Assembly (NCBI RefSeq): GCF_900142445.1
Contig: NZ_FRAV01000013.1
Span: forward strand, 1 to 64,000
Length of the DNA: 64,000 nt
Direction of reading: 5' to 3'
From: Chryseobacterium polytrichastri
GTDB taxonomy: Bacteria > Bacteroidota > Bacteroidia > Flavobacteriales > Weeksellaceae
This document shows positions 63,785 through 64,000 of this stretch, piece after piece. Below the pieces are notes generated by a model, which ran no database searches, was not told the origin of the DNA, and saw only the letters and a list, made by a program, of their open reading frames with translations. The position numbers and the translations under genes were made by a program. Every line of letters begins with the position of its first letter. The first letter of the stretch is position 1.

Positions 63785-64000
63785 TTATTTTACGATTGTA
63801 ACTACATTTGGCATACCAGGTTGCTTTGTAAACCTTAAGGTACCATTATAATATACTTTGGAGACTTCAAAAACAGTAGGAGTCCAGTGATATTGTATCT
63901 CTACAACATCATTAACTGTGTCTGCAACATTGTTGACCGTTCTTCTTAACGAAAGAGCAAGCCTTGAACGGTATGTTCTGTCACTAGGACTAATTGAATC
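63785..64000 (-). CDS. C-terminal 71 residues of an unidentified gene, cut by the window end
   Basis: An open minus-strand frame to the window edge ends in TAA at 63785. The readable end is SPSDRTYRSRLALSLRRTVN, then DTVNDVVEIQYHWTPTVF and a C-terminus TKQPGMPNVVTIVK. Alternating charged and hydrophobic stretches suggest a beta-strand-rich fold, perhaps part of a pilin-like or surface protein; no family can be named from the fragment. Confidence 0.75.
   Translation of the reverse strand, partial: DSISPSDRTYRSRLALSLRRTVNNVADTVNDVVEIQYHWTPTVFEVSKVYYNGTLRFTKQPGMPNVVTIVK

Overview
The window looks like a stretch of chromosome from a Chryseobacterium-like member of the Flavobacteriia (Bacteroidota). 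The reasons are low GC, intergenic TAnnTTTG-type -7 boxes instead of E. coli-type promoters, few Shine-Dalgarno sites, a fused CcoNO cbb3 oxidase, the long IleS form, HU-CCDC81-like, haem-binding and WG-repeat proteins, SusC/CirA-type outer membrane receptors, and a short peptide with a KLEKISRENLKSING-type leader. There are no rRNA or tRNA genes, no CRISPR array and no intact insertion sequence. Almost all of it is core metabolism; the accessory material is small.

Layout. 1-7.2 kb (+): ileS, a DksA-like regulator, two tiny ORFs, lspA, a SanA-like protein and trpS. 7.2-14.9 kb (-): a histidine kinase/response regulator pair next to two PepSY-like secreted proteins, a YjjG-type phosphatase, an ECF sigma factor with a 44-residue ORF behind it, and metK under a SAM-II-type riboswitch; oxyR then faces katA. 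15-19.3 kb (+): katA, enoyl-CoA hydratase, a dCMP-deaminase-like enzyme, xerD and a NUDIX hydrolase. 19.3-29.2 kb (-): haem-binding protein, Ig-like and serine-hydrolase lipoproteins, 2-hydroxyacid dehydrogenase, a GxxExxY protein in a repeat-rich gap, thioesterase, HU-domain protein, a TonB receptor under a TPP riboswitch, and a WG-repeat protein. 29.6-35 kb (+): two unrelated-class aconitases side by side (acnB, acnA). 35-37.7 kb (-): HNH nuclease and a LytS/LytR-like two-component pair. 37.8-41 kb (+): DUF5694 protein and an outer membrane beta-barrel protein. 41.1-48.2 kb (-): thiamine operon thiS-thiC-tenI-thiD-thiE-thiG-thiH, then thiF, under a second TPP riboswitch. 48.4-52.7 kb (-): GH19 lysin-like protein, YD-repeat lipoprotein, RluA-type pseudouridine synthase, small membrane protein, panB and a Crp-family regulator. 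52.7-61.7 kb (+): complete cbb3 oxidase locus ccoI-ccoS-ccoNO-ccoQ-ccoP-ccoG-ccoH and a SafE-like copper/sulfite family membrane protein. 61.8-64 kb (-): six-cysteine bacteriocin-like peptide, serS and the end of an unidentified gene.

How it works together. The two TPP riboswitches tie thiamine synthesis and outer-membrane uptake into one regulon: the receptor at 26-28 kb is predicted to import thiamine or a precursor. The cbb3 locus carries its own Cu-loading ATPase, redox protein and assembly factors, and sits opposite a Crp-family regulator that lacks FNR iron-sulfur cysteines. OxyR keeps the two redox cysteines and faces its likely target, catalase.

Most unusual signals: a three-module palindromic intergenic element present in three copies; a lone six-Cys peptide with an operator-like palindrome upstream; the SAM-II leader on metK; and a GxxExxY gene enclosed by cacaaat-type repeat runs. 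All functional statements come from reading the sequence and from family knowledge; no searches were run.
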